From VRUE01 sp963702175 (GTDB taxonomy: Bacteria > Actinomycetota > Thermoleophilia > Solirubrobacterales > 70-9), in contig OY969721.1 of NCBI GenBank assembly GCA_963702175.1, positions 558,001 through 622,000 of the forward strand: DNA of 64,000 nt, given 5' to 3'. The position numbers were made by a program, and so were the translations under genes. A model generated the notes under the pieces. The model was not told the origin of the DNA. It did not search any database and was given only the letters and a program-made list of their open reading frames with translations. Positions within the stretch are counted from its first letter, which is position 1. Every line of letters starts with the position of its first letter. This document shows, one piece after another, positions 17,177 to 24,735 of this stretch.

Positions 17177-17905
17177 TCACGCAGCGATGGAGCTCGCGGC
17201 GGCGGACAACGGCAGCTCGAGCACGGCGACCGAACCCTGCTCGGAGCGGCGCAGGGCGAAGCGACCGCCGTGGTCGGCGGCGACGCGGCGCACCACACTC
17301 AGCCCATGCCCGTGCCGATGCTTCCCCGTCACCCGGGCGATCACCTCGGCGGGTCTGTCGCGGCGGGACTCAGGCCGCGTGTCACGACCGGAATCGATTA
17401 CCGCCACTCGCAGCCGATTGCCTCCCCGCCTGTGCGCCTCGACCAGAATCGAGGGACCGCCGTGCTCGATCGCGTTGAGGATCAGGTTGTCGAGCGCCTG
17501 CGCCAGCTGAGTGCGATCGCCGAAGACTGTGGCCTCGCCAAGCGTCTGGCGCAACTCCAGCGAAGCGCCCCCGAGCGCCGCCCGCGCCTTCCAGCGGGTG
17601 ACCGAAGAGCGAAGCAGCGGCCCACAGGCAACAGCGGCGGCAGTCGGGACAGGCGGCTCGCCGTTGACCTCGCGCTCGAGCCGTTCGAGCGCGGCGGCGG
17701 CAAGCCGGACGGAGTCGTGAGCCACGACTCCGTCGACTTCAGGTCCCGAGGCGAGCGCGATCGCCTGGAGCGGGCGGCGCAGCTCATGCAGGGCCTGGTT
17801 GATCGCGCTGCGCCGCCGGCCGGACCGCAGGCCGTGCGCCGTCAGCGCCGCAGCCATCGACGCGGCGAGCGGCCAGCTGACGAGGAGCTGAATCGCCTCG
17901 CTCAC
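17177..17905 (-). CDS. Sensor histidine kinase, cut off from its response regulator by the prophage
   Basis: A 242-residue histidine kinase without an obvious sensor domain. An N-terminal hydrophobic stretch (LLVSWPLAASMAAALTA) leads into the phosphoacceptor box NQALHELRRPLQAIA, the N box QALDNLILNAIEHGG, and a G box GHGLSVVRRVAADHGG. The GTG start at 17905 overlaps the integrase stop (GTGA). Joining the host flanks across the prophage puts the same start in a GTGA overlap with the response regulator that now lies at 59,531-60,292, so the two were one operon. It sits upstream of the tad genes and probably controls them. Confidence 0.85.
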   Translation of the reverse strand: MSEAIQLLVSWPLAASMAAALTAHGLRSGRRRSAINQALHELRRPLQAIALASGPEVDGVVAHDSVRLAAAALERLEREVNGEPPVPTAAAVACGPLLRSSVTRWKARAALGGASLELRQTLGEATVFGDRTQLAQALDNLILNAIEHGGPSILVEAHRRGGNRLRVAVIDSGRDTRPESRRDRPAEVIARVTGKHRHGHGLSVVRRVAADHGGRFALRRSEQGSVAVLELPLSAAASSIAA

Positions 17906-19515
17906 CGGTCGACCAACCTGTACCCGTACCCCTTCTGTTCTTTGTTCCCGGCTTGCACAAGCGGTTCGCGGCGGAGCTGCGGCCGCATCGACTCCGAATA
18001 GCCCTCGATCGCCTGCTCGCGGACCACCGGCTCGATCACGAATCCCGACTCGCCGACCATGCCGAGCTCGGCGTGCAGGCGCTTGGGCGCGTCGGGCGAG
18101 GAGCCGCGGTGTAGGACGAAACGCTCGAAGGCGGAAGCGAGCGCGGCGCGGACGGGCTCGATCGCCTCGGTGTCGGTGATCTCGCCGGCGACGGCGCGGC
18201 GGATCTCGGTCAGGTGCTCGAGCACCACCTGCTCGGCGTCGACCAGGTCGGCCCAGACGGCGACGTCGCCCTCCTGGGCGTGGAGGCGGTCGACCTCGGC
18301 GGTCGCGCCCTCCAGCTCGGCGGCGAGCTCCTCGCGCTGTTCGCGCCAGTCCTCGGCGTCGAGCTTGCCGTCCTGGTAGTCGCGCCGGACCCTGGCGATG
18401 CGTTCCTCGGCGCGGCGCTGCTCGCGGGTGGCCTCGGCGAGCAGCTCGCGGATCTCCTCGAGCTTGCGGTCGCGGGACTCGACGATCGTCTGGCGCGTCG
18501 CCTCGACGTCGAGGCCGACCTGCTCGAAGTAGGCGTAGACGGCGCGGTCGATGTCCTCGCGGTAGGCCATCGGCATCTTGCAGCCGGTGATCTGGTGGCC
18601 GTTGCAGAGGTAGTTCTCGCGGCCGTAGGTCGGGGTGCGCGGGACCATCGCCTCGCCGCACTGCCCGCAGCGGAGCAGGCCGCGGACGAAGAGGTGCGGG
18701 CCCTTGGGCTTGCGGCCGCGGCCTTTGCCTCGAGGCACGCCCTGCGCCTCGGCGAGGGTCTGGGCCCGCTGCCAGGTCTGCTCGTCGATGATCGCCTCGT
18801 GCTTGCCGGGCATGGTCTCGTCGCGGAAGCTGATCTTGCCGACGTAGAGGGAGTTGTTGACGACGCCGCGCACCGTGTTGGTCCGCCATTTGCCCCGGCG
18901 CTTGGTCGGGACGTTGTCGGCGTTGAGGGCGCGAGCGATGACGGTGTAGCCGTTGCCCGCAGTGAATTCGTCGAAGATCCGGCGGACGATTACGACCTCG
19001 TGCGGAACCAGCTGCAGGAGATGGTCGTCGTCGAAGTCGTAGCCGGTGGGTGGCGGGCCGTTGTAGCGGCCTTCGCGGGCGATCGCCTCGGCAGCCATGC
19101 GGGTGCGGCCGATGATCGTGTCGCGCTCGAACTCGGCGAAGACGGCGCGCATCCCGAACTGCGCCTTGCCCTCGCGGGAGTTGAGGTCGCCGATCTCGCC
19201 GTTGATCACCTCGAGCGCGACGCCGGCTTCGCGGAGCTTGCCGACGACGGCGATCTGCGCGGTGAAGTCGCGGCCGAGGCGGTCGATGTCCCAGACGACC
19301 AGGGCGTCGAATTCCTTGCGGACGGCGGCGGCGAGCATCTCCTGCAGGCCGCGGCGGTCGGAGCGCGACCCACTGAGGACGTCCTCGAAGATCTTGTAGA
19401 GGGACCAGTCCCTCTCCTCGATCCGCCCGAGGGTGCGCAGGCGCATCTCGTCGAGGTTGACGCCGTGTTCGGCCTGCTCGTCGGTGGACACCCGCAAATA
19501 ACCTGCTGCTCTCAC
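17902..19515 (-). CDS. int: Large serine integrase
   Basis: A 537-residue serine recombinase. The N-terminal resolvase domain starts AAGYLRVSTDEQ with the catalytic serine near residue 10, and contains VVWDIDRLGRDF. The middle recombinase domain includes TGYDFDD and VRGVVNNSLYVG. The zinc-ribbon motif is CGQCGEAM with YLCNGHQITGCKM, followed by a long coiled coil (about residues 370-430). The last seven residues, GYRLVDR, are host sequence from the response-regulator gene. In the excised phage the frame would continue after Y530 into a 23-residue tail encoded at 59,531-59,602, giving 553 residues. Its stop overlaps the kinase start. Confidence 0.95.
   Translation of the reverse strand: MRAAGYLRVSTDEQAEHGVNLDEMRLRTLGRIEERDWSLYKIFEDVLSGSRSDRRGLQEMLAAAVRKEFDALVVWDIDRLGRDFTAQIAVVGKLREAGVALEVINGEIGDLNSREGKAQFGMRAVFAEFERDTIIGRTRMAAEAIAREGRYNGPPPTGYDFDDDHLLQLVPHEVVIVRRIFDEFTAGNGYTVIARALNADNVPTKRRGKWRTNTVRGVVNNSLYVGKISFRDETMPGKHEAIIDEQTWQRAQTLAEAQGVPRGKGRGRKPKGPHLFVRGLLRCGQCGEAMVPRTPTYGRENYLCNGHQITGCKMPMAYREDIDRAVYAYFEQVGLDVEATRQTIVESRDRKLEEIRELLAEATREQRRAEERIARVRRDYQDGKLDAEDWREQREELAAELEGATAEVDRLHAQEGDVAVWADLVDAEQVVLEHLTEIRRAVAGEITDTEAIEPVRAALASAFERFVLHRGSSPDAPKRLHAELGMVGESGFVIEPVVREQAIEGYSESMRPQLRREPLVQAGNKEQKGYGYRLVDR
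17926..17946. other. attL, left prophage attachment site
   Basis: Core GTACCCC at 17926-17932 (plus strand) is shared with attR at 59603-59609. To its left is host DNA encoding the native end of the response regulator (GYRLVDR and stop); to its right is phage DNA ending in CTTTGTT (17940-17946), one arm of the attP dyad. The site lies within the last codons of the integrase gene. Confidence 0.85.
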
Positions 19516-19694
19516 GCTGCCGCCTTTCTCTTGGAGGTCGAGGGCGTAGCCTCGGCTCTCCGGTGGACGGCATCGATGATCGCGGCGGTGTTGGAGTTGG
19601 CGCCGGTCGCCTTGCGGATCCGGGCGATGTCGCGGGTCAGTTGCTCGTGCTGCCCGTCGGTGAGGGTCAGGAGGATCTCGCGCTCGGCGCTCAT
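19512..19694 (-). CDS. Small unknown phage protein
   Basis: A 60-residue protein immediately upstream of the integrase with an ATGA overlap. It contains LLTLTDGQHEQLTRDIARIRK and NTAAIIDAVHRRAEA, which could form a ribbon-helix-helix-like or simple helical fold, and ends in a basic tail. Its place next to a serine integrase makes it a candidate recombination directionality factor, but nothing in the sequence shows this. Confidence 0.6.
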   Translation of the reverse strand: MSAEREILLTLTDGQHEQLTRDIARIRKATGANSNTAAIIDAVHRRAEATPSTSKRKAAA

Positions 19695-19849
19695 CCCTGC
19701 CGCTCCTTCGGCTTGTGCGCAGGTCTAGCGAAGGTCTTGCAGTGCCGGGCCGAGGCGTAGGTGGTCCCGCCGTTCTCTTCCGCTCGCAGCCGCATGATCC
19801 GTTTGCGGTTGGCTTCGGCGGCCTTGGTGTCGATCAGCGAGGTCTTCAC
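19691..19849 (-). CDS. Small basic unknown phage protein
   Basis: A 52-residue protein beginning at a GTG (19849) that overlaps the stop of the preceding gene (GTGA). It contains AAEANRKRIMRLRAEENGGT and is strongly basic. Coupled to the gene on each side. A longer open frame exists but overlaps its neighbour. Confidence 0.5.
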   Translation of the reverse strand: MKTSLIDTKAAEANRKRIMRLRAEENGGTTYASARHCKTFARPAHKPKERQG

Positions 19850-20073
19850 GCTGCCTGGGCCTCGTCGTCGAGCTCGCGGTTTAGTGCCTCGAACTCTTCG
19901 CGGTGGCGGACGTAGGCGGCGGCGCAGTCGGAGTGCATCCACTGCTTCCGTTTGCCGCCGAGGACAGCGCGGATGTAGGTCTCGCCCTTGACGATCGGCT
20001 CGGGGCAGTGCGAACAGGGCCCGCTCTTTTTGGCGAGGACTTCAGGGCTCAGGTCGAGCGTGGCCACGGTCAT
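19846..20073 (-). CDS. Small zinc-finger-like phage protein
   Basis: A 75-residue protein with a probable zinc site formed by CSHC and HSDCAAAYV about 25 residues later (GPCSHCPEPIVKGETYI ... QWMHSDC). This resembles the PARP-type or treble-clef small proteins found in actinophages. Function unknown. ATGA/GTGA overlaps with neighbours. Confidence 0.65.
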   Translation of the reverse strand: MTVATLDLSPEVLAKKSGPCSHCPEPIVKGETYIRAVLGGKRKQWMHSDCAAAYVRHREEFEALNRELDDEAQAA

Positions 20074-20306
20074 CCCCTGGCTGCCTCAGCTCGAGCGCGC
20101 TCGTCCTCCCTGAGTACTGCTCGGGGGTCGAGCCCCCACTCCCCGGCGAGCGCGCAAGCTTTGCGCAGTTCGTCGTCAGCGAAGTCCTTTGTCTCGCCGG
20201 AGGTGATGCCAACGCCGGCGAGGAACTCGACGCGGCGCCAGGCTTGGATCACCAGGCCGCGGGCCCAAGCCTGGCGATCGCGGACGAGCTGCTTCTCGGA
20301 GATCAC
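20070..20306 (-). CDS. Small unknown phage protein
   Basis: A 78-residue protein starting at a GTG (20306) that overlaps the stop of the 45-residue ORF upstream. It contains RDRQAWARGLVIQAWRRVE and a mixed helical C-terminus (ELRKACALAGEWGLDPRAVL). No family recognised. Confidence 0.55.
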   Translation of the reverse strand: MISEKQLVRDRQAWARGLVIQAWRRVEFLAGVGITSGETKDFADDELRKACALAGEWGLDPRAVLREDERARAEAARG

Positions 20307-20440
20307 CGCTGGACCGCTCCCCACTGCGGACAGTCCTCGCCCTGCTGCTCTACCGCGTCGTAGAGCTGGACCGTTGTTGAAGCGGCGAGGTGGAGTAGCC
20401 GCAGGTCCTCAACGGAAAGTGTTCCGACCCCCTCAGCCAT
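20303..20440 (-). CDS. Short unknown phage ORF (45 aa)
   Basis: A 45-residue frame, MAEGVGTLSVEDLRLLHLAA and on to QWGAVQR, with a GAAAGGA ribosome-binding site just upstream of the ATG at 20440 and a stop that overlaps the next GTG. It fills an otherwise empty gap between two coupled genes, which supports it being real. Function unknown. Confidence 0.5.
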   Translation of the reverse strand: MAEGVGTLSVEDLRLLHLAASTTVQLYDAVEQQGEDCPQWGAVQR

Positions 20441-20750
20441 TGGTGTTTCCTTTCAGGGAGGACTGGGCCTTGAAGTCGTCAATCCGTTTGCGGCGAGCAA
20501 CGCAGTCCCAGTGCTCGCAGCGGGCGAACCAAGTCTGCTCGTGTAGCGGGTGTCGACTCAAGTCGTGGAGGTGCTGAGCGTCTTTCTCCAGCGCCTCTAC
20601 AAGCTCTTGGACTAGGGAGGCTGAGAAGTAGGGCTGGGCCTCCTCGCCAGACCGCAGGACCGGCTCGGTGGTTTGGTAGGCCACCAAGCTGTGCACGTTG
20701 CGAATTGCCCACATCTTCTTCGGGAACTCCCCAGCAGCCCGCCTAGGCAT
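20433..20750 (-). CDS. Unknown phage protein
   Basis: A 105-residue protein with SLVAYQTTEPVL near the start and a possible metal-binding or structural C/H cluster near the end (FARCEHWDCVARRKRI). Overlaps both neighbouring genes by a few bases. No family recognised. Confidence 0.55.
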   Translation of the reverse strand: MPRRAAGEFPKKMWAIRNVHSLVAYQTTEPVLRSGEEAQPYFSASLVQELVEALEKDAQHLHDLSRHPLHEQTWFARCEHWDCVARRKRIDDFKAQSSLKGNTNG

Positions 20751-21138
20751 CGTGACCCCACATCACTACGTCAGCCTCACGCCGTAGGTCAACCGCTATT
20801 CGTATGAGGTGGGTAGGCAGCTCTCGTCGTCTCGTCGGGCAAGAGCTGCAGCGCTGCGACCCACTGAGCGCGCACCAAGCGCCGGGCCTCTCCCAGCACT
20901 CACTGCCGCTGTGGTGGTCGCCTGGCGGCGTGATGTTGGGCAGGCGCTCCCTGCACGGCTTCACGGCGGATTCACAAGCGATCCGCAGGGCTTCCAACTG
21001 CCCGAGGCTAAGAGCCTCTGCGAGCGCCAAGGCACCCCGCTCCTCCCATTCCAAGTGGGACCCCGCCCTCGCAAAGAATTCGGCCTCTAGCTCGGCGGGG
21101 GTTCTTCTTGTACCCAACTTCCCGGCAGGGCTGTTCAT
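20743..21138 (-). CDS. Unknown phage protein with C-terminal Cys cluster
   Basis: A 131-residue protein if started at the ATG at 21138 (MNSPAGKLGTRRTPAEL); a longer frame to 21258 would overlap the neighbouring gene. The N-terminal half is helical (ALALAEALSLGQLEALRIA); the C-terminal half has several Cys and His residues (CWERPGAWCALSGSQRCSSC). Function unknown. Confidence 0.5.
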   Translation of the reverse strand: MNSPAGKLGTRRTPAELEAEFFARAGSHLEWEERGALALAEALSLGQLEALRIACESAVKPCRERLPNITPPGDHHSGSECWERPGAWCALSGSQRCSSCPTRRRELPTHLIRIAVDLRREADVVMWGHDA

Positions 21139-21368
21139 GGGTGCTCCGATTTGATTTCGCACCCCGGCGCTATAAATGGGGTGCAAGCAGAACCTGGCTT
21201 CAGCATCCGCCACCACCGTCTCCGGCGTTTCCAGTCGGCGATGATCGGCTCGTAGCACGTGAGGCAGAGAGAGCGCCAGCGCTTAGCTCGAAGCGACCAG
21301 AGGCGCCTTGGCTGCCGCAGTTCTACATGCGCCGCTTTGCCACACAGTTCGCAGCGGAAGGTCCCCAT
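21135..21368 (-). CDS. Small Cys-rich phage protein
   Basis: A 77-residue protein starting MGTFRCELCGKAAHVEL with a second pair SLCLTCYEP about 28 residues later, the layout of a small zinc ribbon. The middle is rich in Arg and Trp. ATGA overlap with the downstream gene. Function unknown. Confidence 0.6.
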   Translation of the reverse strand: MGTFRCELCGKAAHVELRQPRRLWSLRAKRWRSLCLTCYEPIIADWKRRRRWWRMLKPGSACTPFIAPGCEIKSEHP

Positions 21369-21817
21369 CAGCCGTCCTCCAGGGAGTCGAGGGCGGCTTC
21401 AAAAAGCGTGCGCGTGATGTTGTTATGGGGCCGGAAATGGTGTCGGCGACTGGACTCAGCGCCAGCTACTTCGATGCCCTTCTCGCCCAGCAGCGCCTCC
21501 CGTATCCGCTCCCGCTCGTCCTCTTCGGCGACGGTAAGTGCGGCGCGGATCAGAACGCCAACGTCGCTCTCGGGGTCAATCGCGGCGAATGCCTCGGGAA
21601 GATCGCCGCCGTCTCGGGCTAGCCGCTCCCGCTCCCTCGCTACAGCCTCGTCGCGCTCACGGATGTGGTCCTCGTAGCGGACGACCAGGCCATCCTCAGA
21701 CGGCAGCAGGCGGGCGACCACCATCTTGCGCAGGGTCTCGGCCGAGTTCTCAACGACCTCGTAGCCGATGATGAACTGCTCGATCCCCTTCTCTGGGGAG
21801 TCTGAGGGGCTAGGCAT
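21368..21817 (-). CDS. Unknown charged phage protein
   Basis: A 149-residue protein, mostly charged and helical (YEDHIRERDEAVARERERLA, then TVAEEDERERIREALLGEKG). No family recognised. It overlaps its upstream neighbour by 8 bp. Confidence 0.6.
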   Translation of the reverse strand: MPSPSDSPEKGIEQFIIGYEVVENSAETLRKMVVARLLPSEDGLVVRYEDHIRERDEAVARERERLARDGGDLPEAFAAIDPESDVGVLIRAALTVAEEDERERIREALLGEKGIEVAGAESSRRHHFRPHNNITRTLFEAALDSLEDG

Positions 21818-22181
21818 CGCGAGCCTCCAAAGCAGCGAACGAGCCTGACTCTCGAAGCACTTTCACGTTCTCGGCAAGGAAAGAGACGATGGTGGACCAC
21901 GCCGAGTCGAGTTCCCCGACTATCGCTGGGTGCGGCTCGCCTTCGCGTCGCTCCTCCAGCGCCCAGTTAGTTGTTGGAGACACGCGCAGGAATCGAGCGC
22001 CACCGGGGAAGATCACCGTGCTTGCAAGGGAGGCGTCCGGGAACGTGGCCGCCCAAAGCCACAGCGGTCCCGCCTCGGTCTGCTTGCTCAGGTTCTCCAG
22101 CTCGAAAGCTTGGTCTTCTACCGGCCAGGGGTAGACGATCTTGCGGCCGGTGATTTTGTCGCGCCAGCTCAGCTCGCTCAC
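21810..22181 (-). CDS. Unknown phage protein
   Basis: A 123-residue protein from the GTG at 22181, which overlaps the stop of the upstream membrane protein (GTGA). It contains VSELSWRDKITGRKIVYPWP and a GPLWLWAATFPDASLAST segment. The longer frame to 22313 has a low-complexity leader and is rejected. Function unknown. Confidence 0.55.
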   Translation of the reverse strand: MSELSWRDKITGRKIVYPWPVEDQAFELENLSKQTEAGPLWLWAATFPDASLASTVIFPGGARFLRVSPTTNWALEERREGEPHPAIVGELDSAWSTIVSFLAENVKVLRESGSFAALEARDA

Positions 22182-22363
22182 CGGGTCACCGCCCCGAGAA
22201 CAGCGATGCAGGTAAGGGCTGCGGCGAGCGCGTAGATGCAAAGCCGAAGCACCGGGCTTGTGCCGCCGGGGGAGATCGGAGCAACCCACAGACGAAAGGC
22301 GATCCACGTCCACGGCACCGCCAAGATCGCCGCGATAAGCGAAGTGTGCACCTGCTCGCTCAC
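22178..22363 (-). CDS. Small membrane protein
   Basis: A 61-residue protein with two hydrophobic segments (LIAAILAVPWTWIAFRLWV and LCIYALAAALTCIAVLGAV). Coupled to both neighbours by 4-bp overlaps. Function unknown. Confidence 0.55.
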   Translation of the reverse strand: MSEQVHTSLIAAILAVPWTWIAFRLWVAPISPGGTSPVLRLCIYALAAALTCIAVLGAVTR

Positions 22364-22566
22364 CGCCCCTCCCCCTTCAGCTCAGACAGGTTCAGTTCGA
22401 CCAAGGCTTCCTCGACAGCAGCACGTACGACAGCGGCTCGCTGGTCGAAGGTCGCGCCCTCGACTACGGGGGCGGACTGGCTGCCCAGCAGGTCGCCAGC
22501 GTGGTTTTCGACCGTGGCGGCGATCCAGCCCTCAGCGGGTTCGCGGACGTTGATCTCCAGCTTCAT
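22360..22566 (-). CDS. Small unknown phage protein
   Basis: A 68-residue protein, MKLEINVREPAEGWIAATVE and on, that looks like a small beta-strand domain followed by a helix (AAVVRAAVEEALVELNLSEL). The shape resembles HicB-like or other small partner proteins, but no motif proves it. Confidence 0.5.
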   Translation of the reverse strand: MKLEINVREPAEGWIAATVENHAGDLLGSQSAPVVEGATFDQRAAVVRAAVEEALVELNLSELKGEGR

Positions 22567-22850
22567 TGCTCCCCCTTCAGCTCAGTGGCCCGCTGGAGGC
22601 GGTCTATCTCGGCGGCGATGAGAGCGCCGGCCTTGACGAGACCGCGCATCGGATCGCCGGGCTTCCACCACTTGCCCTCCCAGGGCCAGTCGTACTTCGT
22701 CACCGTTCCACCCGAGGCTTGGACCGCATAGCAGGCGGCAGCCTTGGCGAGTTCTCCATGTGCGTGCTGGTCGTCATGCTTCGGCGTCCAGCCCTCCTCA
22801 GAGACCTGGCGCTCGCGCTCGACCGCAATCAGTTCGGCTCCGGTCTTCAC
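22563..22850 (-). CDS. Conserved phage protein of unknown function
   Basis: A 95-residue protein of a type I have seen often in phages and prophages: IAVERERQVSEEGWTPKHDD at the N-terminus, an LAKAAACYAVQA helix, the WPWEGKWWKPGD block, and AGALIAAEIDRL at the end. The helical E/D-rich plan is reminiscent of MazG-like folds, but this is not established. Function unknown. Confidence 0.75.
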   Translation of the reverse strand: MKTGAELIAVERERQVSEEGWTPKHDDQHAHGELAKAAACYAVQASGGTVTKYDWPWEGKWWKPGDPMRGLVKAGALIAAEIDRLQRATELKGEQ

Positions 22851-23041
22851 TGCCCGCCTCCTTTGACCTCGGGCGGGGTCCAGCCAAGCTCCCTCGCGAC
22901 GGCCTCGAACTGATCGGTTACATCGTGCTTACGGGAAGCGATCAGGGTCAGCGTCTCGCCTTCCACTTTGCCGTGCGTGATGACGTAAACCGCTTTCGAG
23001 AGGCCACCTACTCGCAGCAGCGGTGGGTCAAGCTTTGCCAT
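22847..23041 (-). CDS. Small unknown phage protein
   Basis: A 64-residue protein with AVYVITHGKVEGETLTLIAS (likely beta hairpin) and DQFEAVARELGWTPPE. ATGA overlap with the downstream gene. No family recognised. Confidence 0.5.
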   Translation of the reverse strand: MAKLDPPLLRVGGLSKAVYVITHGKVEGETLTLIASRKHDVTDQFEAVARELGWTPPEVKGGGQ

Positions 23042-23321
23042 CGGGGCCTCCTTTGACCTCAGCGGCCCGCTTGTTTACCAGCGGCGGATAACACACGCGG
23101 CATAGCTCCTCAGGCGCGGGCGAAAGAGCGCAAGTGCCTTGAATCTTGCGGCCACAGACAGCAGGCCATATGCCGCTCGCACCAACTTTTGGTATTGGCC
23201 ACTCTGGCGCCCCTTCGTCTCTCCGTCGCCGATGTGCTTTGCCTTTTCGGGTCAAGATCAGGTTGCCGCTGGCCCACGATTCGGCGGATACATATCCAGG
23301 CAGTGGCGGTGACATCCCCAT
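23028..23321 (-). CDS. Small unknown phage protein
   Basis: A 97-residue protein with two separated Cys positions that might bind metal (VCGRKIQGTC and LCRVCYPPL). Overlaps the next gene by 14 bp. Function unknown. Confidence 0.45.
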   Translation of the reverse strand: MGMSPPLPGYVSAESWASGNLILTRKGKAHRRRRDEGAPEWPIPKVGASGIWPAVCGRKIQGTCALSPAPEELCRVCYPPLVNKRAAEVKGGPDGKA

Positions 23322-24001
23322 CAGCGTTCGCCCCTGACCTCAGTGGCCCGCTCTCGGCAGAGGGTTGCGGCCTCCTTCAGGCCGAGTTCACGGGGTCGAG
23401 AGGTTCCTGCCCAATCCTCAGCCCTCCGCTCGAACTCGACCGCCAGCTCCTCTAGTGCTGCCTCAGCTTTGGTGGCGCGGTCTTTGGCGAATTCAAGTTC
23501 TCCTTCCGCACGCTGACGACCCTCTCGTTCAAGTTGGGCCTCCTCCTCCTCGCGCTGCCCTAGACACCGGATCACCGACTCGGCGAGTGCGCTCCGCTTG
23601 TAGCTGTCGAGGCGGGAGCCGTCTCCAGCCCCCGCCTCAGCTACACGGGTGCCCGACGAATCCTCGCCCCATTCCTTCCCGCACCAGTGACAGCGGTCGT
23701 TGGTCCAGGAGCAGTTGCAGTGGTGACCGCAGGGGCGTTTGGAGTTGGGGCACGCGCCGGCGGCGGGTTCGCCGCAGGAGTAGCAGACTTGGTCCTCCCC
23801 GCTCCCACCACAGCGCTTCTGTTCGGGCTGGGGGTTGAGGGCGCGACGGAGCTTGTCGCGGCCCGAGGTGATTGCCGCTCGCTTGGACTCAGAGAGGCGC
23901 GAGAACAGTTCGAAGGAACCGCTGGTGGCGAAGATGACTTCGGCCTCCTCGCGAGTCATGGGCTCTATGTGGAGGAGGCGCTCGGCCACCGTCACCACCA
24001 C
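23321..24001 (-). CDS. Cys-rich coiled-coil phage protein
   Basis: A 226-residue protein. A helical N-terminus (LLHIEPMTREEAEVIFATSG) is followed by a Cys/His cluster at about residues 60-110 (CYSCGEPAAGACPN, CGHHCNC, CHWCGKEW), then a long coiled coil (AQLEREGRQRAEGELEFAKD onwards). The cluster could hold two zinc ions. Function unknown. Confidence 0.6.
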   Translation of the reverse strand: MVVTVAERLLHIEPMTREEAEVIFATSGSFELFSRLSESKRAAITSGRDKLRRALNPQPEQKRCGGSGEDQVCYSCGEPAAGACPNSKRPCGHHCNCSWTNDRCHWCGKEWGEDSSGTRVAEAGAGDGSRLDSYKRSALAESVIRCLGQREEEEAQLEREGRQRAEGELEFAKDRATKAEAALEELAVEFERRAEDWAGTSRPRELGLKEAATLCRERATEVRGER

Positions 24002-24219
24002 CGCCCGAAGAGGACGTCAGCGAGGTACATGGCCACCACGGCGCTAGCGAGGAGGATCGGGAAGTCACGGAGGCGCGAGCCGACGGAGGAGGTGAAGGTC
24101 AAGTGGTGCACCGGCGCCTTTGCCGGTGTCCGGGTGTGGGGGCAGGTGGGCGAGTGGTGCCAGGGCTCGGCGAGGCCTTCGCGGACGCACTGGCACATGC
24201 CGTCGACGCGATCAGGCAT
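23992..24219 (-). CDS. Small membrane protein with Cys/His N-terminus
   Basis: A 75-residue protein with MCQCVREGLAEPWHHSPTCP near the start and one C-terminal membrane span (FPILLASAVVAMYLADVLF). It overlaps the downstream gene by 10 bp and the upstream ORF by 8 bp. Function unknown. Confidence 0.5.
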   Translation of the reverse strand: MPDRVDGMCQCVREGLAEPWHHSPTCPHTRTPAKAPVHHLTFTSSVGSRLRDFPILLASAVVAMYLADVLFGRWW

Positions 24220-24352
24220 AGGTGACCCGCGCCCCAGTCCAGTCTTCGTACGGGTCTAGCCTCCGCCACTGATCCTGAAAGTGCTGGCCGTAGGCAGAGG
24301 TTGGAAACCTCTTTTGCCACATCTCGCCGTTGACGAAGAAGAGGCCGAACAT
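24212..24352 (-). CDS. Short unknown phage ORF (46 aa)
   Basis: A 46-residue frame, MFGLFFVNGEMWQKRFPTSA then YGQHFQDQWRRLDPYEDWTG, whose stop overlaps the next gene and whose start overlaps the stop of the 24,352-24,546 gene. Natural-looking composition and tight packing support it. Function unknown. Confidence 0.5.
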   Translation of the reverse strand: MFGLFFVNGEMWQKRFPTSAYGQHFQDQWRRLDPYEDWTGARVTYA

Positions 24353-24546
24353 CAGGTCTCGACCTCCGGGCCCATGTAGCCGCCTGTCACGCAGTAGACG
24401 TCCTCGAGCGGTGAGGGGATGCGGCGGATCTCGTCGAGGCGACGGCGGCGCTGCTCGCGGACGTGGTCGCGGTAGACGCCGCCGAAGATGGAGCCGAGGC
24501 TGACGGCGGCGACCAGGGCGAGGAAGGCGGTGAGCGGATCAGGCAC
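24352..24546 (-). CDS. Small membrane protein
   Basis: A 64-residue protein with one N-terminal membrane span (LTAFLALVAAVSLGSIFGGV), a basic patch (RDHVREQRRRRLDEIRR) and a short acidic end. Probably inner-membrane with the C-terminus inside. Function unknown. Confidence 0.55.
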   Translation of the reverse strand: MPDPLTAFLALVAAVSLGSIFGGVYRDHVREQRRRRLDEIRRIPSPLEDVYCVTGGYMGPEVET

Positions 24547-24673
24547 GGCGGCTGCCCTCCCGTCGACATTCGGCGTCGAGGCGCGCGTTGTTGATCGCGC
24601 AGCCGCGGATGAACAGCAGCGTGAGGATCACGATGCCGACCAGCGCGACGATGATGCAGAGGGCGAGGAGCAT
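24539..24673 (-). CDS. Very small membrane protein (44 aa)
   Basis: A 44-residue frame from the ATG at 24673, starting MLLALCIIVALVGIVILTLL with a single membrane span and a charged tail. The longer frame reaching 24829 overlaps the repressor gene and is rejected. Start overlaps the preceding stop (TGATG). Confidence 0.45.
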   Translation of the reverse strand: MLLALCIIVALVGIVILTLLFIRGCAINNARLDAECRREGSRRA

Positions 24674-24735
24674 CAGGCCGCGGCCGCCTCGGCTTCGTCG
24701 AGCGGCCAAATGTCCGTGAAGAGGACGGTGTCCAT
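24673..24735 (-). CDS. Micro-ORF (20 aa) between repressor and membrane gene
   Basis: A 20-codon frame, MDTVLFTDIWPLDEAEAAAA, joined to the genes before and after it by TGATG junctions on both sides. Exact coupling at both ends is unlikely by chance alone but the peptide is very short; it may serve only to carry ribosomes between the two genes. Confidence 0.3.
   Translation of the reverse strand: MDTVLFTDIWPLDEAEAAAA

Noticed and set aside
18214..19728. 504-residue plus-strand frame opposite the integrase
   Set aside because: Antisense to the serine integrase, whose catalytic and zinc motifs are intact.
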